From a virus, in IMG/VR virus record IMGVR_UViG_3300034200_001040, positions 1 through 20,536 of that record: a DNA stretch of 20,536 bases, one strand, 5' to 3'. Of this stretch, positions 16,551 through 20,536 are shown in pieces. The stretch's first letter is position 1. Each line of letters begins with the position of its first letter. The translations under genes were made by a program, and so were the position numbers. Below the pieces are notes generated by a model. That model was not told the origin of the DNA and did not search any database. It saw only the letters and a program-made list of their open reading frames with translations.

Positions 16551-17068
16551 CAGGCAAGCTCCTTCTTGCGAGCAGCAAACTTGTCGATGTAGTTCTGCCG
16601 GGTCGCCTCGGGCAGCGACTTGAACAGGATCGTCAGCGCGTCGATGCTGGTAGCCACGGCGAGCTTGGCATCGATCTCGGCGTCCAGCTCCTCGCGCTCT
16701 GCTTCCGGCAGATCCTCGCCGGCATAGATGTAAAGGCCGAGGCCGTGGATCGCGATGCACTTGGCAAGGCAGCGCATGATGGCGGTGTTGACTGAGAAGC
16801 TGTTCGGATTCTCGATCGCCTTGTTCTTCGGGTCGAGCACTGGCAACAGGCAAGTCTTGATGTCGCCCTTGATCTCGACCGAGACCTTGACCATCCCGGT
16901 GCCATCCTTGAGGTACATCAGCGGCAAGCCGTCGTACTCGTGAACCGTGTATCGAGCGGTCGGGTCGATCTTGAGTACCTCTGCCCAAGCCCAAGCCCAG
17001 CTCAGGTATGAGAGGCCGAGCTTCTTCTCGATGTGATCGTTGACGTTGATCTTGAGTAATTCGCTCAC
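16550..17068 (-). CDS. Sak-type (DUF1071) single-strand annealing protein
   Basis: 172 residues from a GTG at 17068 with AGGAG six bases upstream. Diagnostic stretches are LSYLSWAWAWAEVLK (19-33), LLPVLDPKNKAI (74-85) and VNTAIMRCLAKCIAIHGLGL (93-112) followed by YIYAGEDLPE. These fit the Sak/DUF1071 group of phage annealing proteins, of the Rad52-related superfamily. They anneal ssDNA exposed by the partner exonuclease. The C-terminal 40 residues form a charged helix. The start overlaps the upstream stop as GTGA. The alternative start at 17221 would add a basic stretch read in a shadow of another gene, and is rejected. Confidence 0.88.
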   Translation of the reverse strand: MSELLKINVNDHIEKKLGLSYLSWAWAWAEVLKIDPTARYTVHEYDGLPLMYLKDGTGMVKVSVEIKGDIKTCLLPVLDPKNKAIENPNSFSVNTAIMRCLAKCIAIHGLGLYIYAGEDLPEAEREELDAEIDAKLAVATSIDALTILFKSLPEATRQNYIDKFAARKKELA

Positions 17069-17241
17069 GGCAGGCTCCTGTAGATCTTGTCTAGTTCGGT
17101 TTCGATTATTGCGTTTAACTCGGCAAGCGCCCGGTCGCAGGCAGCGATGCGTTCCTGCTCGTCGCGTTCCTGCGCCTCGATCTCCTGCTGGTGCCACCAG
17201 CTCTGATCGTCGTTGCCCCAAGGTGCGTTATCGATGCGCAT
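17065..17241 (-). CDS. Small acidic helical protein upstream of the annealing gene
   Basis: 58 residues from the ATG at 17241, which has AGGAG seven bases upstream. It begins MRIDNAPWGNDDQSWWHQQE and continues as one long Glu/Ala-rich helix (IEAQERDEQERIAACDRALA). No family recognised. Its stop is overlapped by the GTG of the annealing protein, so coupling is likely. A soluble helical peptide in this position could be an assembly partner of the recombinase or a host-takeover peptide; the sequence does not decide. Confidence 0.65.
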   Translation of the reverse strand: MRIDNAPWGNDDQSWWHQQEIEAQERDEQERIAACDRALAELNAIIETELDKIYRSLP

Positions 17242-17347
17242 TGATGATCTCCTGTTGTGAGCAGCCGCCGTCACCGCACGGGTCGAGTGCGGCAGCTAGT
17301 AAGAACAGGACGATGAGCCCGATGAACTGCGGCCACGGCGACTTCAT
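17228..17347 (-). CDS. 39-residue single-pass membrane peptide
   Basis: A short ORF starting ATGAAGTCGCC at 17347, sharing ATGA with the stop of the gene before it; GGAG lies eight bases upstream. The product has one strong apolar segment (FIGLIVLFLLAAAL, residues 8-21) after a short basic N-terminus, then a Cys/Gly turn (DPCGDGGCS) and a polar tail. This reads as a small inner-membrane or secreted peptide with two cysteines on the far side. It overlaps the next gene by 14 bases in another frame. No lysis or superinfection function can be assigned. Coding status is supported by the tight overlap pattern shared with its neighbours. Confidence 0.6.
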   Translation of the reverse strand: MKSPWPQFIGLIVLFLLAAALDPCGDGGCSQQEIINAHR

Positions 17348-17532
17348 CGTTCTTCTCCCGCCATAGCCTGGACGCCGGCAACGTAGCCGTCAGCCTTGCC
17401 GAGAGCGTAGGCATATGTGATCGCGTGTTTGATGAGCGGGTCGAGCGACATATTGTCAACGAGATCGGCGAGATCCTTGGCGATGTTGTCGAGCTCGTTC
17501 TGGTAAGCACGAGGATTGGTATCGGCGTTCAT
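17344..17532 (-). CDS. Small early protein of unknown function (61 residues)
   Basis: Start at the ATG ending at 17532, preceded by AGGAGG four bases away and overlapping the previous stop as ATGA. The product (MNADTNPRAYQNELDNIAKD, then LDPLIKHAITYAYALGKADG) is helical and mildly acidic, with an amphipathic second half. No motif or family recognised. It is the second gene of the leftward operon. It shares the dense ATGA-type packing of that operon, which is the best evidence that it is real. Confidence 0.65.
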   Translation of the reverse strand: MNADTNPRAYQNELDNIAKDLADLVDNMSLDPLIKHAITYAYALGKADGYVAGVQAMAGEER

Positions 17533-17720
17533 GCGGCCTCCTGCAAAGCCTTGACTACGGGAATCCACTCGGCAAAGCGCGCCGGGTCGCGCTCGACTTG
17601 CTCGAACAAGTCCGGCTGCTCATCGGGATTAGCGCGGAAGAACTTGATCTCGCAGCCGACGCAATAGTCGTCGCAGACCGCTTCTACGATTCGGCATTCA
17701 AAGCACCAAGCGTTATTCAT
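17529..17720 (-). CDS. Small Cys-rich, putative zinc-ribbon protein; first gene of leftward operon
   Basis: 63 residues from the ATG at 17720, with AGGAG six bases upstream. Cysteines fall as CFEC near residue 6 and CDDYCVGC near residues 16-23, a pattern able to hold one zinc ion. An acidic helical tail follows (DEQPDLFEQVERDPARFAEW). It is the first gene after the leftward promoter, a place often used for early regulators or host-modifying proteins. No family can be named. The in-frame extension to 17798 runs back through the promoter region and is rejected. Confidence 0.68.
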   Translation of the reverse strand: MNNAWCFECRIVEAVCDDYCVGCEIKFFRANPDEQPDLFEQVERDPARFAEWIPVVKALQEAA

Positions 17721-17754
17721 GTCCGTCTCCTGTGTTGTTTTGCTCGACGGGAGA

Positions 17755-17785
17755 ATGTTAGCACAGGCTGCTATCTCTATGTCAA
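17755..17785 (-). promoter_or_regulatory. Leftward sigma70-like promoter of the recombination operon
   Basis: Read on the minus strand, TTGACA (17785-17780, a perfect -35) is followed after 19 bases by TAACAT (17760-17755, four of six for -10). The spacing is longer than the ideal 17, so it may be weak or activator-dependent. It lies 35 bases before the first leftward start codon, and its elements overlap the operator-like half-sites. Confidence 0.55.
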
Positions 17786-17797
17786 CAGTTGCTAACA
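17756..17797. promoter_or_regulatory. Operator-like repeats between divergent operons
   Basis: TGTTAGCA (17756-17763) and its exact reverse complement TGCTAACA (17790-17797) bracket the leftward promoter. A further TGCTA at 17769-17773 forms a dyad with TAGCA at 17759-17763 (five-base spacer). CAAC-A-GTTG (17783-17791) is another small palindrome. Half-sites overlapping both ends of a divergent promoter next to a Cro-like gene suggest binding sites for that protein. Specific binding is inference. Confidence 0.45.
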
Positions 17798-17834
17798 AAT
17801 TATTTTCTGGGCATCATGCGCGGCAGGAGGATCT

Positions 17835-18053
17835 ATGACATTCACGGAACTACTGTCCCATTACGGGACGCAAGCAGAGATCGCCCGGGCGTATGGCGTT
17901 AGCCGTGCCTCGGTCAATCGATGGGCAAAGACAGGCGTGGTGCCGGAGCTGCGCGTGTTGCAGTTTGAGCGCAACCAGAACCCGCAGGAGCGGCGGCAGG
18001 AGCGCAAGCGCCTACAAGTCGAGGCTGCCCGTCGATGGGCTGAGAAAGGCTGA
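17835..18053 (+). CDS. Cro-like helix-turn-helix repressor (P22 Cro type)
   Basis: 72 residues. A helix-turn-helix is clear at 12-32: TQAEIARAYGVSRASVNRWA, with Q13-A14 and the Gly-Val-Ser turn at 21-23. This closely follows the P22/HK022 Cro layout, including the short VPELRVLQFE segment after the recognition helix. The C-terminal 25 residues are a basic Arg/Glu-rich helix longer than in P22 Cro (61 residues). AGGAGG four bases before the ATG gives strong translation. As the first rightward gene facing a leftward operon across operator-like repeats, it probably controls the early switch. No CI-type partner is visible in the window. Confidence 0.82.
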   Translation: MTFTELLSHYGTQAEIARAYGVSRASVNRWAKTGVVPELRVLQFERNQNPQERRQERKRLQVEAARRWAEKG

Positions 18054-18073
18054 GAATGTCCAGAAACGACAAA

Positions 18074-18087
18074 CCCCCTCGCGGGGG
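18074..18087 (+). terminator. GC hairpin after the Cro-like gene, weak tR1-like terminator candidate
   Basis: CCCCC-TCGC-GGGGG forms a tight five-base-pair stem 20 bases after the cro stop. On the plus strand only CTTG follows, so intrinsic termination would be weak. On the minus strand the stem is followed by TTTGTCGTTT, a better T-rich tract, but no leftward gene lies upstream. The position matches tR1 of lambdoid phages. Confidence 0.35.
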
Positions 18088-18088
18088 C

Positions 18089-18117
18089 TTGACGGCTGAC
18101 ACGGGGTCAACTATTTT
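18089..18117 (+). promoter_or_regulatory. Candidate rightward sigma70-like promoter
   Basis: TTGACG (18089-18094), a 17-base spacer and TATTTT (18112-18117) give optimal spacing with five of six and four of six consensus bases. TTGAC at 18089 and GTCAA at 18106-18110 also form an inverted repeat, which could be an operator. It would transcribe the small rightward genes from 18442 on, or a short RNA from the non-coding stretch. Confidence 0.4.
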
Positions 18118-18331
18118 TCCATCGGGGGTTGATGGTGAGGATAGGGTAGTGCGGTGTGCTACTCCTGTCAAACACCTTCAATCCCTCGGCTGTTCTGGTC
18201 GGGGAAACTACGCGCAGAACCAGCTTAAATTCAGACCGGGGCGGTGGGCCTCTGAACGCGCAGCGTGTCGTCGGGAAGCGCGAACCACAGCAGAGCAATC
18301 TGCGAAAAGTAGCCGACAGCGGATGGCTCCG

Positions 18332-18406
18332 TCAGTCATCAATTCCGCACGATCCAGCGTTAGGCGCATTCCGTCTACGCTCCGTGCGGATTCACCATCA
18401 GTCATC
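18332..18406. repeat. Stem-loop flanked by 9-base direct repeats
   Basis: TCAGTCATC occurs at 18332-18340 and 18398-18406. Between them TCCGCACG (18344-18351) pairs with CGTGCGGA (18383-18390), and inside that AGCGT (18356-18360) pairs with ACGCT (18377-18381), leaving a 16-base loop. This is either a structured RNA or DNA site, or a tiny inserted element with target duplication. Confidence 0.5.
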
Positions 18407-18441
18407 TAGGTCTAAATCAATAACTAACAGGAGATACAGTC

Positions 18442-18768
18442 ATGGGTGATGAGTTCATGTATACACCTAGCGTATATACACAGAAACCTGAGAAGAAAAC
18501 TGAAGATCGTAGTGATTATGCTGTTAAGAATTCAGCAGAGTACTGGGCTACAGCAGTTAGTGAAAATCCCCTTAATCGTCTACGTCTACTCGATGCCAAA
18601 CTTGCTAGACCCGGTGTTGATGTCGAATCCATCAAGGCTCGTGCTGGTGAACTGATCCGTGAGATCGGTGCTGCCAAGGTTCTCGGTGATCCTGATTGCG
18701 TCGGACTCGTGCGACAACTGTTCGGTCAACGCGGTGTCGATCGTTTGAAAGAGAGGGCTTCAGCATGA
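18442..18768 (+). CDS. Early protein of unknown function (108 residues)
   Basis: The ATG has AGGAG eight bases upstream. The first 35 residues are polar and encoded by visibly AT-rich DNA (MGDEFMYTPSVYTQKPEKKT). From about residue 40 the protein is helical (PLNRLRLLDAKLARPG, then ESIKARAGELIREIG) and ends with a basic helix. No family recognised. The change in base composition near residue 40 hints at a joined N-terminal extension. The 3' end overlaps the DUF3310 gene as ATGA. TGTATA (18458) and TATACA (18475) form a small dyad inside its first codons. Confidence 0.68.
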   Translation: MGDEFMYTPSVYTQKPEKKTEDRSDYAVKNSAEYWATAVSENPLNRLRLLDAKLARPGVDVESIKARAGELIREIGAAKVLGDPDCVGLVRQLFGQRGVDRLKERASA

Positions 18769-18983
18769 ACGACCCTACCAATCCATTGCATTACAAGGCT
18801 GGTGACATCGAGTGCATCGATGCGATCCAAGCACAGCTCTCGCCTGCTGAATGGCGCGGATACCTTCGAGGCCAGATCGCTAAATACAACTGGCGACTCG
18901 GCTTGAAAGATTCCATCGAGCAGGACGCAGCCAAGCTGCTGTGGTACGCATCCATGCTAGCTGGGAGAGACCCTCGTGTGTGA
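18765..18983 (+). CDS. DUF3310-type phage protein
   Basis: 72 residues from the ATG at 18765, which overlaps the preceding stop as ATGA with GAGAGGG upstream. The DUF3310 pattern is clear: NPLHYKAGDIECIDAIQAQL, then the helix RGYLRGQIAKYNWRLGLKDS, then AAKLLWYASML. Such short proteins are widespread in phages and are sometimes labelled nucleotide kinase or SaV-like, but no nucleotide-binding loop is present and no activity is established as far as I know. The in-frame extension upstream to 18696 is a shadow of the previous gene. Confidence 0.82.
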   Translation: MNDPTNPLHYKAGDIECIDAIQAQLSPAEWRGYLRGQIAKYNWRLGLKDSIEQDAAKLLWYASMLAGRDPRV

Positions 18984-19239
18984 AGACGCATACCGTAGGC
19001 TCTGGGCCTCGGTGCTGTATCAAGCGATCGCTGACGCTAACCGCAAAGGCATCGCTCGAGCAGCCCTGTACTGGATCTATTCGCCGCGCGATGAAGCCGG
19101 AAGCTTGCGCTGGATCTGCGATATGCTCGATTACAACTACAACGAGGTGCAGAGACTATGCATGACTCGAGCAGGACGATCAGAGATTTTACGGAGGGGT
19201 CGTGTTAGAGCTAACCCTACCTTGGCCGCCTTCGATTAA
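18976..19239 (+). CDS. Conserved small phage protein of unknown function (87 residues)
   Basis: GTG start at 18976 with GGAGAG six to seven bases upstream, overlapping the previous gene by eight bases. The product is helical: AYRRLWASVLYQAIADANRK, ALYWIYSPRDEAGSLRWICD, then MLDYNYNEVQRLCMTR and a basic end. The combination of a WIYS..D..GS..WICDML centre and a final Arg-rich helix recurs in phage early regions, and hints at a helical DNA-binding or packing role without proof. It overlaps rusA by 38 bases, so its last 12 residues lie over the resolvase start. Confidence 0.68.
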   Translation: MCEDAYRRLWASVLYQAIADANRKGIARAALYWIYSPRDEAGSLRWICDMLDYNYNEVQRLCMTRAGRSEILRRGRVRANPTLAAFD

Positions 19240-19564
19240 CCATTATTGGCGCAACTATCGTGGCCGCACCGTGATCTCGAGCGACGGTCGGCAGTACAGG
19301 CTGGACGTATCCTATCGGATACTCGAGCAGGGAATCCCGCGGGATAACCTCAACTGCCGGCTGCAAGTGACGATCGATGCGTACCCACCGGACAAACGAC
19401 GGCGCGATCTGGACAACATCCAGAAGGCGCTGCTCGATGCGATCGTAGCCGCTGACGTTATCGAGGACGACAGCCTAATTGACGCGCTATCCATCACCCG
19501 GCACGAAGCCTGTGAGGATGGCAAAGTGATTGTGAGAATCAGACCTTATGCCAAAGCGATGTGA
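19202..19564 (+). CDS. rusA: RusA-family Holliday junction resolvase
   Basis: 120 residues, matching E. coli RusA in length (120). LPWPPSINHYWR opens the fold. The catalytic acids D69 and D71 lie in RRRDLDNIQK and D90 in VIEDDSL, corresponding to D70, D72 and D91 of E. coli RusA; K75 aligns with the important K76. The enzyme cuts four-way junctions as a dimer, resolving recombination or replication intermediates before packaging, and would complement the exonuclease/annealing genes on the other strand. GTG start at 19202 has GGAGG four to five bases upstream. Confidence 0.93.
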   Translation: MLELTLPWPPSINHYWRNYRGRTVISSDGRQYRLDVSYRILEQGIPRDNLNCRLQVTIDAYPPDKRRRDLDNIQKALLDAIVAADVIEDDSLIDALSITRHEACEDGKVIVRIRPYAKAM

Positions 19565-19808
19565 AGTTTGCGGGGTGGAATACACGCACCGTTGTTGGAA
19601 CACGAAATATCACTCGATCATCATCGAAATAGAAAACAAGAACACCGTTCGAAAGCTCATTCAGAAACTAGGAGATGGCATCGATGAAGGAAGAAAATCT
19701 GCAAAGGCTCTGGGCCGAAGTAAGAAATCTAAATCAACAACTTGCAACAGTTCACCGCGAAATATCCCGCGTCGAACTTGGTTTGCCGGAACCCTTCGAC
19801 TTCGGTAA
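19548..19808 (+). CDS. Small Cys-containing protein overlapping rusA, possible
   Basis: 86 residues starting MPKRCEVCGVEYTHRCWNTK. A CxxC with a later Cys and two His suggests a small metal knuckle. The middle is a plausible helix (KNTVRKLIQKLGDGIDEG), but the last 40 residues (Lys/Ser/Arg-rich) lie over the next ORF in another frame and look like shadow sequence. The ATG overlaps rusA by 17 bases and lacks a good ribosome site. The N-terminal half looks real; the full length is uncertain and the true gene may have lost its original end. Confidence 0.45.
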   Translation: MPKRCEVCGVEYTHRCWNTKYHSIIIEIENKNTVRKLIQKLGDGIDEGRKSAKALGRSKKSKSTTCNSSPRNIPRRTWFAGTLRLR

Positions 19809-19884
19809 AGATTGGGTACCGCCTTATCTGAGGGAAGGGTCATGTATACCGTTACGGACGACGATGTTACCGACGAAGAATTGA
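19684..19884 (+). CDS. Small helical protein (66 residues)
   Basis: Started at ATG 19684, nine bases after AGGAG; the in-frame ATG at 19675 touches that site and is less likely. The product is a helix (ENLQRLWAEVRNLNQQLATV) followed by LGLPEPFDFGKDWVPPYL, a sensible globular or docking end. The final 15 residues lie over the next gene. It overlaps the preceding ORF by 125 bases in another frame. No family recognised. Confidence 0.55.
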   Translation: MKEENLQRLWAEVRNLNQQLATVHREISRVELGLPEPFDFGKDWVPPYLREGSCIPLRTTMLPTKN

Positions 19885-20039
19885 ACAACGTAGATACCAT
19901 CGTGACGCTCGCGATCGCTTGGCATACCATGCGCGAATATGAGCGGGTACTGAAACGGATCTCAAGATGGCAGGACGATGGCCCATCGATCTGGGCGCGC
20001 CGAGTGTTGAAAGAATACGAACGGAGACTCGATTCGTGA
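19842..20039 (+). CDS. Small acidic early protein of unknown function (65 residues)
   Basis: ATG at 19842 has GGAAGGG close upstream and is preferred to the in-frame start at 19812. The protein starts with an acidic segment (MYTVTDDDVTDEELNNVDTI) and continues as amphipathic helices (AIAWHTMREYERVLKRISRW, RRVLKEYERRLDS). No motif recognised. Its stop overlaps the next GTG start (GTGA), typical of this operon. Confidence 0.6.
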   Translation: MYTVTDDDVTDEELNNVDTIVTLAIAWHTMREYERVLKRISRWQDDGPSIWARRVLKEYERRLDS

Positions 20040-20230
20040 GCGATGGAATCAAACTGGCACCGTGTCCCAACTGCTTGAACCGCGGCTGGATTGACGACGG
20101 TTTCGGCGACTGGATCAGGTGCTCGATGTGCAACCCGCCTTTACCGTCAGCACAGGTGCTGGAGTTTGTCAGAGGCGCTCGGGTGCGCAAGCCGAAAGAG
20201 CCGGTAGACGAGCCACCCACCGCGGCATAG
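20036..20230 (+). CDS. Small zinc-ribbon-like protein
   Basis: 64 residues from GTG 20036, overlapping the upstream stop as GTGA, with GGAG nine bases ahead. CPNC (residues 10-13) and CSMC (29-32) are separated by GWIDDGFGDWIR, a classical zinc-ribbon arrangement as in DnaJ-type or ribosomal-like knuckles. The C-terminal third is Pro/Arg/Lys-rich and likely disordered. Such ribbons bind nucleic acid or protein; the target is unknown. The longer frame from 19967 is a shadow of the previous gene. Confidence 0.62.
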   Translation: MSDGIKLAPCPNCLNRGWIDDGFGDWIRCSMCNPPLPSAQVLEFVRGARVRKPKEPVDEPPTAA

Positions 20231-20233
20231 AAT
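20205..20233 (+). promoter_or_regulatory. Candidate promoter giving a leaderless transcript
   Basis: TAGACG (20205-20210, four of six for -35), a 17-base spacer and TAGAAT (20228-20233, five of six for -10). Transcription would start near 20240, the A of the ATG of the next gene, which has no Shine-Dalgarno. The promoter would lie inside the end of the zinc-ribbon gene. Confidence 0.35.
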
Positions 20234-20239
20234 CTTGAT

Positions 20240-20386
20240 ATGAAACAAGGCTTGTACGCGAACATCCATGCCAAGCGCGAGCGCATCAAGGCCGGAAGCG
20301 GCGAGAAGATGCGTAAGCCCGGAAGCAAGGGCGCTCCGACAGCAAAGGCGTTTCGTGAATCTGCGAAAACCGCGCTGAAGAAATGA
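20240..20386 (+). CDS. Short basic protein of a widespread phage type (48 residues)
   Basis: The product begins MKQGLYANIHAKRERIKAGS and contains GEKMRKPGSKGAPTAKAF, ending in a Lys/Ala-rich tail. I recognise this as a short basic peptide common in phage genomes; its function is unknown. The regular Lys/Arg/Gly spacing suggests nucleic acid or ribosome contact. There is no ribosome site before the ATG, but a -10-like TAGAAT is placed so that transcription could begin at the ATG itself. The stop overlaps a following ATG (ATGA at 20383). Confidence 0.7.
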   Translation: MKQGLYANIHAKRERIKAGSGEKMRKPGSKGAPTAKAFRESAKTALKK

Positions 20387-20536
20387 AGGTCGCCAGACTT
20401 GGAGACAATGGGAATGATGAAGCTCCTCCAGTTAGGCGTGGCATCGCTGGCGACATCCGTCTTGGAGCGGCTGCGTACCGTCCGATTGCGGCTCGAGCAA
20501 CTCGTCTCGCAGGCGCGCAAGCCGTTGCACCCAACC
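20383..20536 (+). CDS. Partial ORF at right edge, frame uncertain (first option)
   Basis: ATG at 20383 shares ATGA with the preceding stop and stays open to the window end: MKVARLGDNGNDEAPPVRRG onward, Ala/Arg-rich. Coupling by overlap favours it, but its third positions are less G/C-rich than those of the alternative frame from 20414. No family recognised from 51 residues. Confidence 0.4.
   Translation, partial: MKVARLGDNGNDEAPPVRRGIAGDIRLGAAAYRPIAARATRLAGAQAVAPN
20414..20536 (+). CDS. Partial ORF at right edge, frame uncertain (second option)
   Basis: ATG at 20414 (or 20417), with GGAG nine bases upstream, reads MMKLLQLGVASLATSVLERL and on as a Leu/Arg-rich helix to the window end. Third positions are strongly G/C-rich, as in neighbouring genes such as rusA. 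Only one of this frame and the 20383 frame need be real; the sequence beyond the edge would decide. A mildly apolar N-terminus is the only visible feature. Confidence 0.35.
   Translation, partial: MMKLLQLGVASLATSVLERLRTVRLRLEQLVSQARKPLHPT

Larger units (their letters stand above)
18054..18441. other. 388-base stretch without a supported gene, holding regulatory structures
   Basis: Between the Cro-like gene and the next ORF I find no reading frame with a convincing start, ribosome site or codon bias. Open frames from 18056 and 18156 read as Arg/Ser-rich unlikely proteins. The stretch holds a GC hairpin just after the cro stop (18074-18087), a promoter-like pair (18089-18117) and a long stem-loop flanked by 9-base direct repeats (18332-18406). 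It could be a leader or antitermination region, a small RNA, part of an origin, or a decayed gene. Confidence 0.5.

Noticed and set aside
16098-16592. 164-residue plus-strand ORF opposite the unknown recombination-operon gene
   Set aside because: Antisense to a gene locked in place by overlaps with both neighbours; no start signal.
16551-16994. N-terminal extension of the 180-residue unknown protein
   Set aside because: The extension is out-of-frame reading of the Sak-type gene; the start at 16550 fits the TGATG overlap.
18208-18405. 65-residue minus-strand ORF in the non-coding stretch
   Set aside because: No Shine-Dalgarno, overlaps another minus ORF in a different frame, no motif; kept as non-coding.
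18056-18409. 117-residue plus ORF two bases after the Cro-like gene
   Set aside because: Starts inside a GC hairpin, has no own ribosome site and gives an Arg/Ser-rich sequence with poor codon bias.
19867-20520. 217-residue minus-strand ORF over the rightward operon
   Set aside because: Runs antisense through three short plus-strand genes with good starts; Ser/Arg-rich shadow composition.
1-20536. tRNA genes, CRISPR arrays, insertion sequences
   Set aside because: No cloverleaf, no spaced repeat array and no transposase reading frame could be seen.

Overview
The window looks like a piece of a double-stranded DNA tailed phage or prophage with a short-tailed (podovirus) virion, probably infecting a proteobacterium. 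I base this on the gene order: tail tubular protein B-like, gp13-like, gp14-like, gp15-like, giant gp16-like and a tail fibre/tailspike, which is the order 12-13-14-15-16-17 of phage T7. The recombination and early genes are not T7-like. They resemble temperate lambdoid/P22 genes (Sak-type annealing protein, YqaJ exonuclease, NinB, Cro-like repressor, RusA). No RNA polymerase, DNA polymerase, integrase, CI repressor, terminase or lysis gene is recognisable here. All family names come from reading motifs; no database was searched.

Region 1 (1-14088, + strand): tightly packed virion genes with 1-4 base overlaps or gaps of a few bases. The first gene is cut by the left edge. The centrepiece is a 2270-residue internal virion protein. 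It carries a complete RadC-like JAMM metal-binding motif and contains two out-of-frame ORFs with coding-like third-position bias. The last gene is a tailspike with a T7-fibre-like N-terminus and a pectate-lyase-type beta-helix.

Region 2 (17720 down to 14069, - strand): a twelve-gene leftward operon. Small proteins come first (two Cys-rich or membrane), then Sak annealing protein, a conserved unknown, YqaJ exonuclease, an SSB-like protein with an SSB acidic tip, NinB and three small unknowns. Most junctions are ATGA, GTGA, TTGA, TGATG or TAATG overlaps. Its 3' end overlaps the end of the tailspike gene convergently.

Region 3 (17721-17834): a divergent control region with a leftward sigma70-like promoter embedded in TAGCA/TGCTA half-sites.

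Region 4 (17835-20536, + strand): a rightward early operon starting with a Cro-like protein. A 388-base apparently non-coding stretch follows, holding a GC hairpin, a candidate promoter and a long stem-loop flanked by 9-base direct repeats. Then come small genes including a DUF3310 protein, RusA resolvase, Zn-ribbon-like proteins and a short basic protein that may be leaderless. The right edge cuts a gene whose frame is uncertain.

Together the right half would set the early transcription programme and supply recombination-based DNA processing. The left half builds the tail nozzle, the ejected internal proteins and the receptor-degrading spike.
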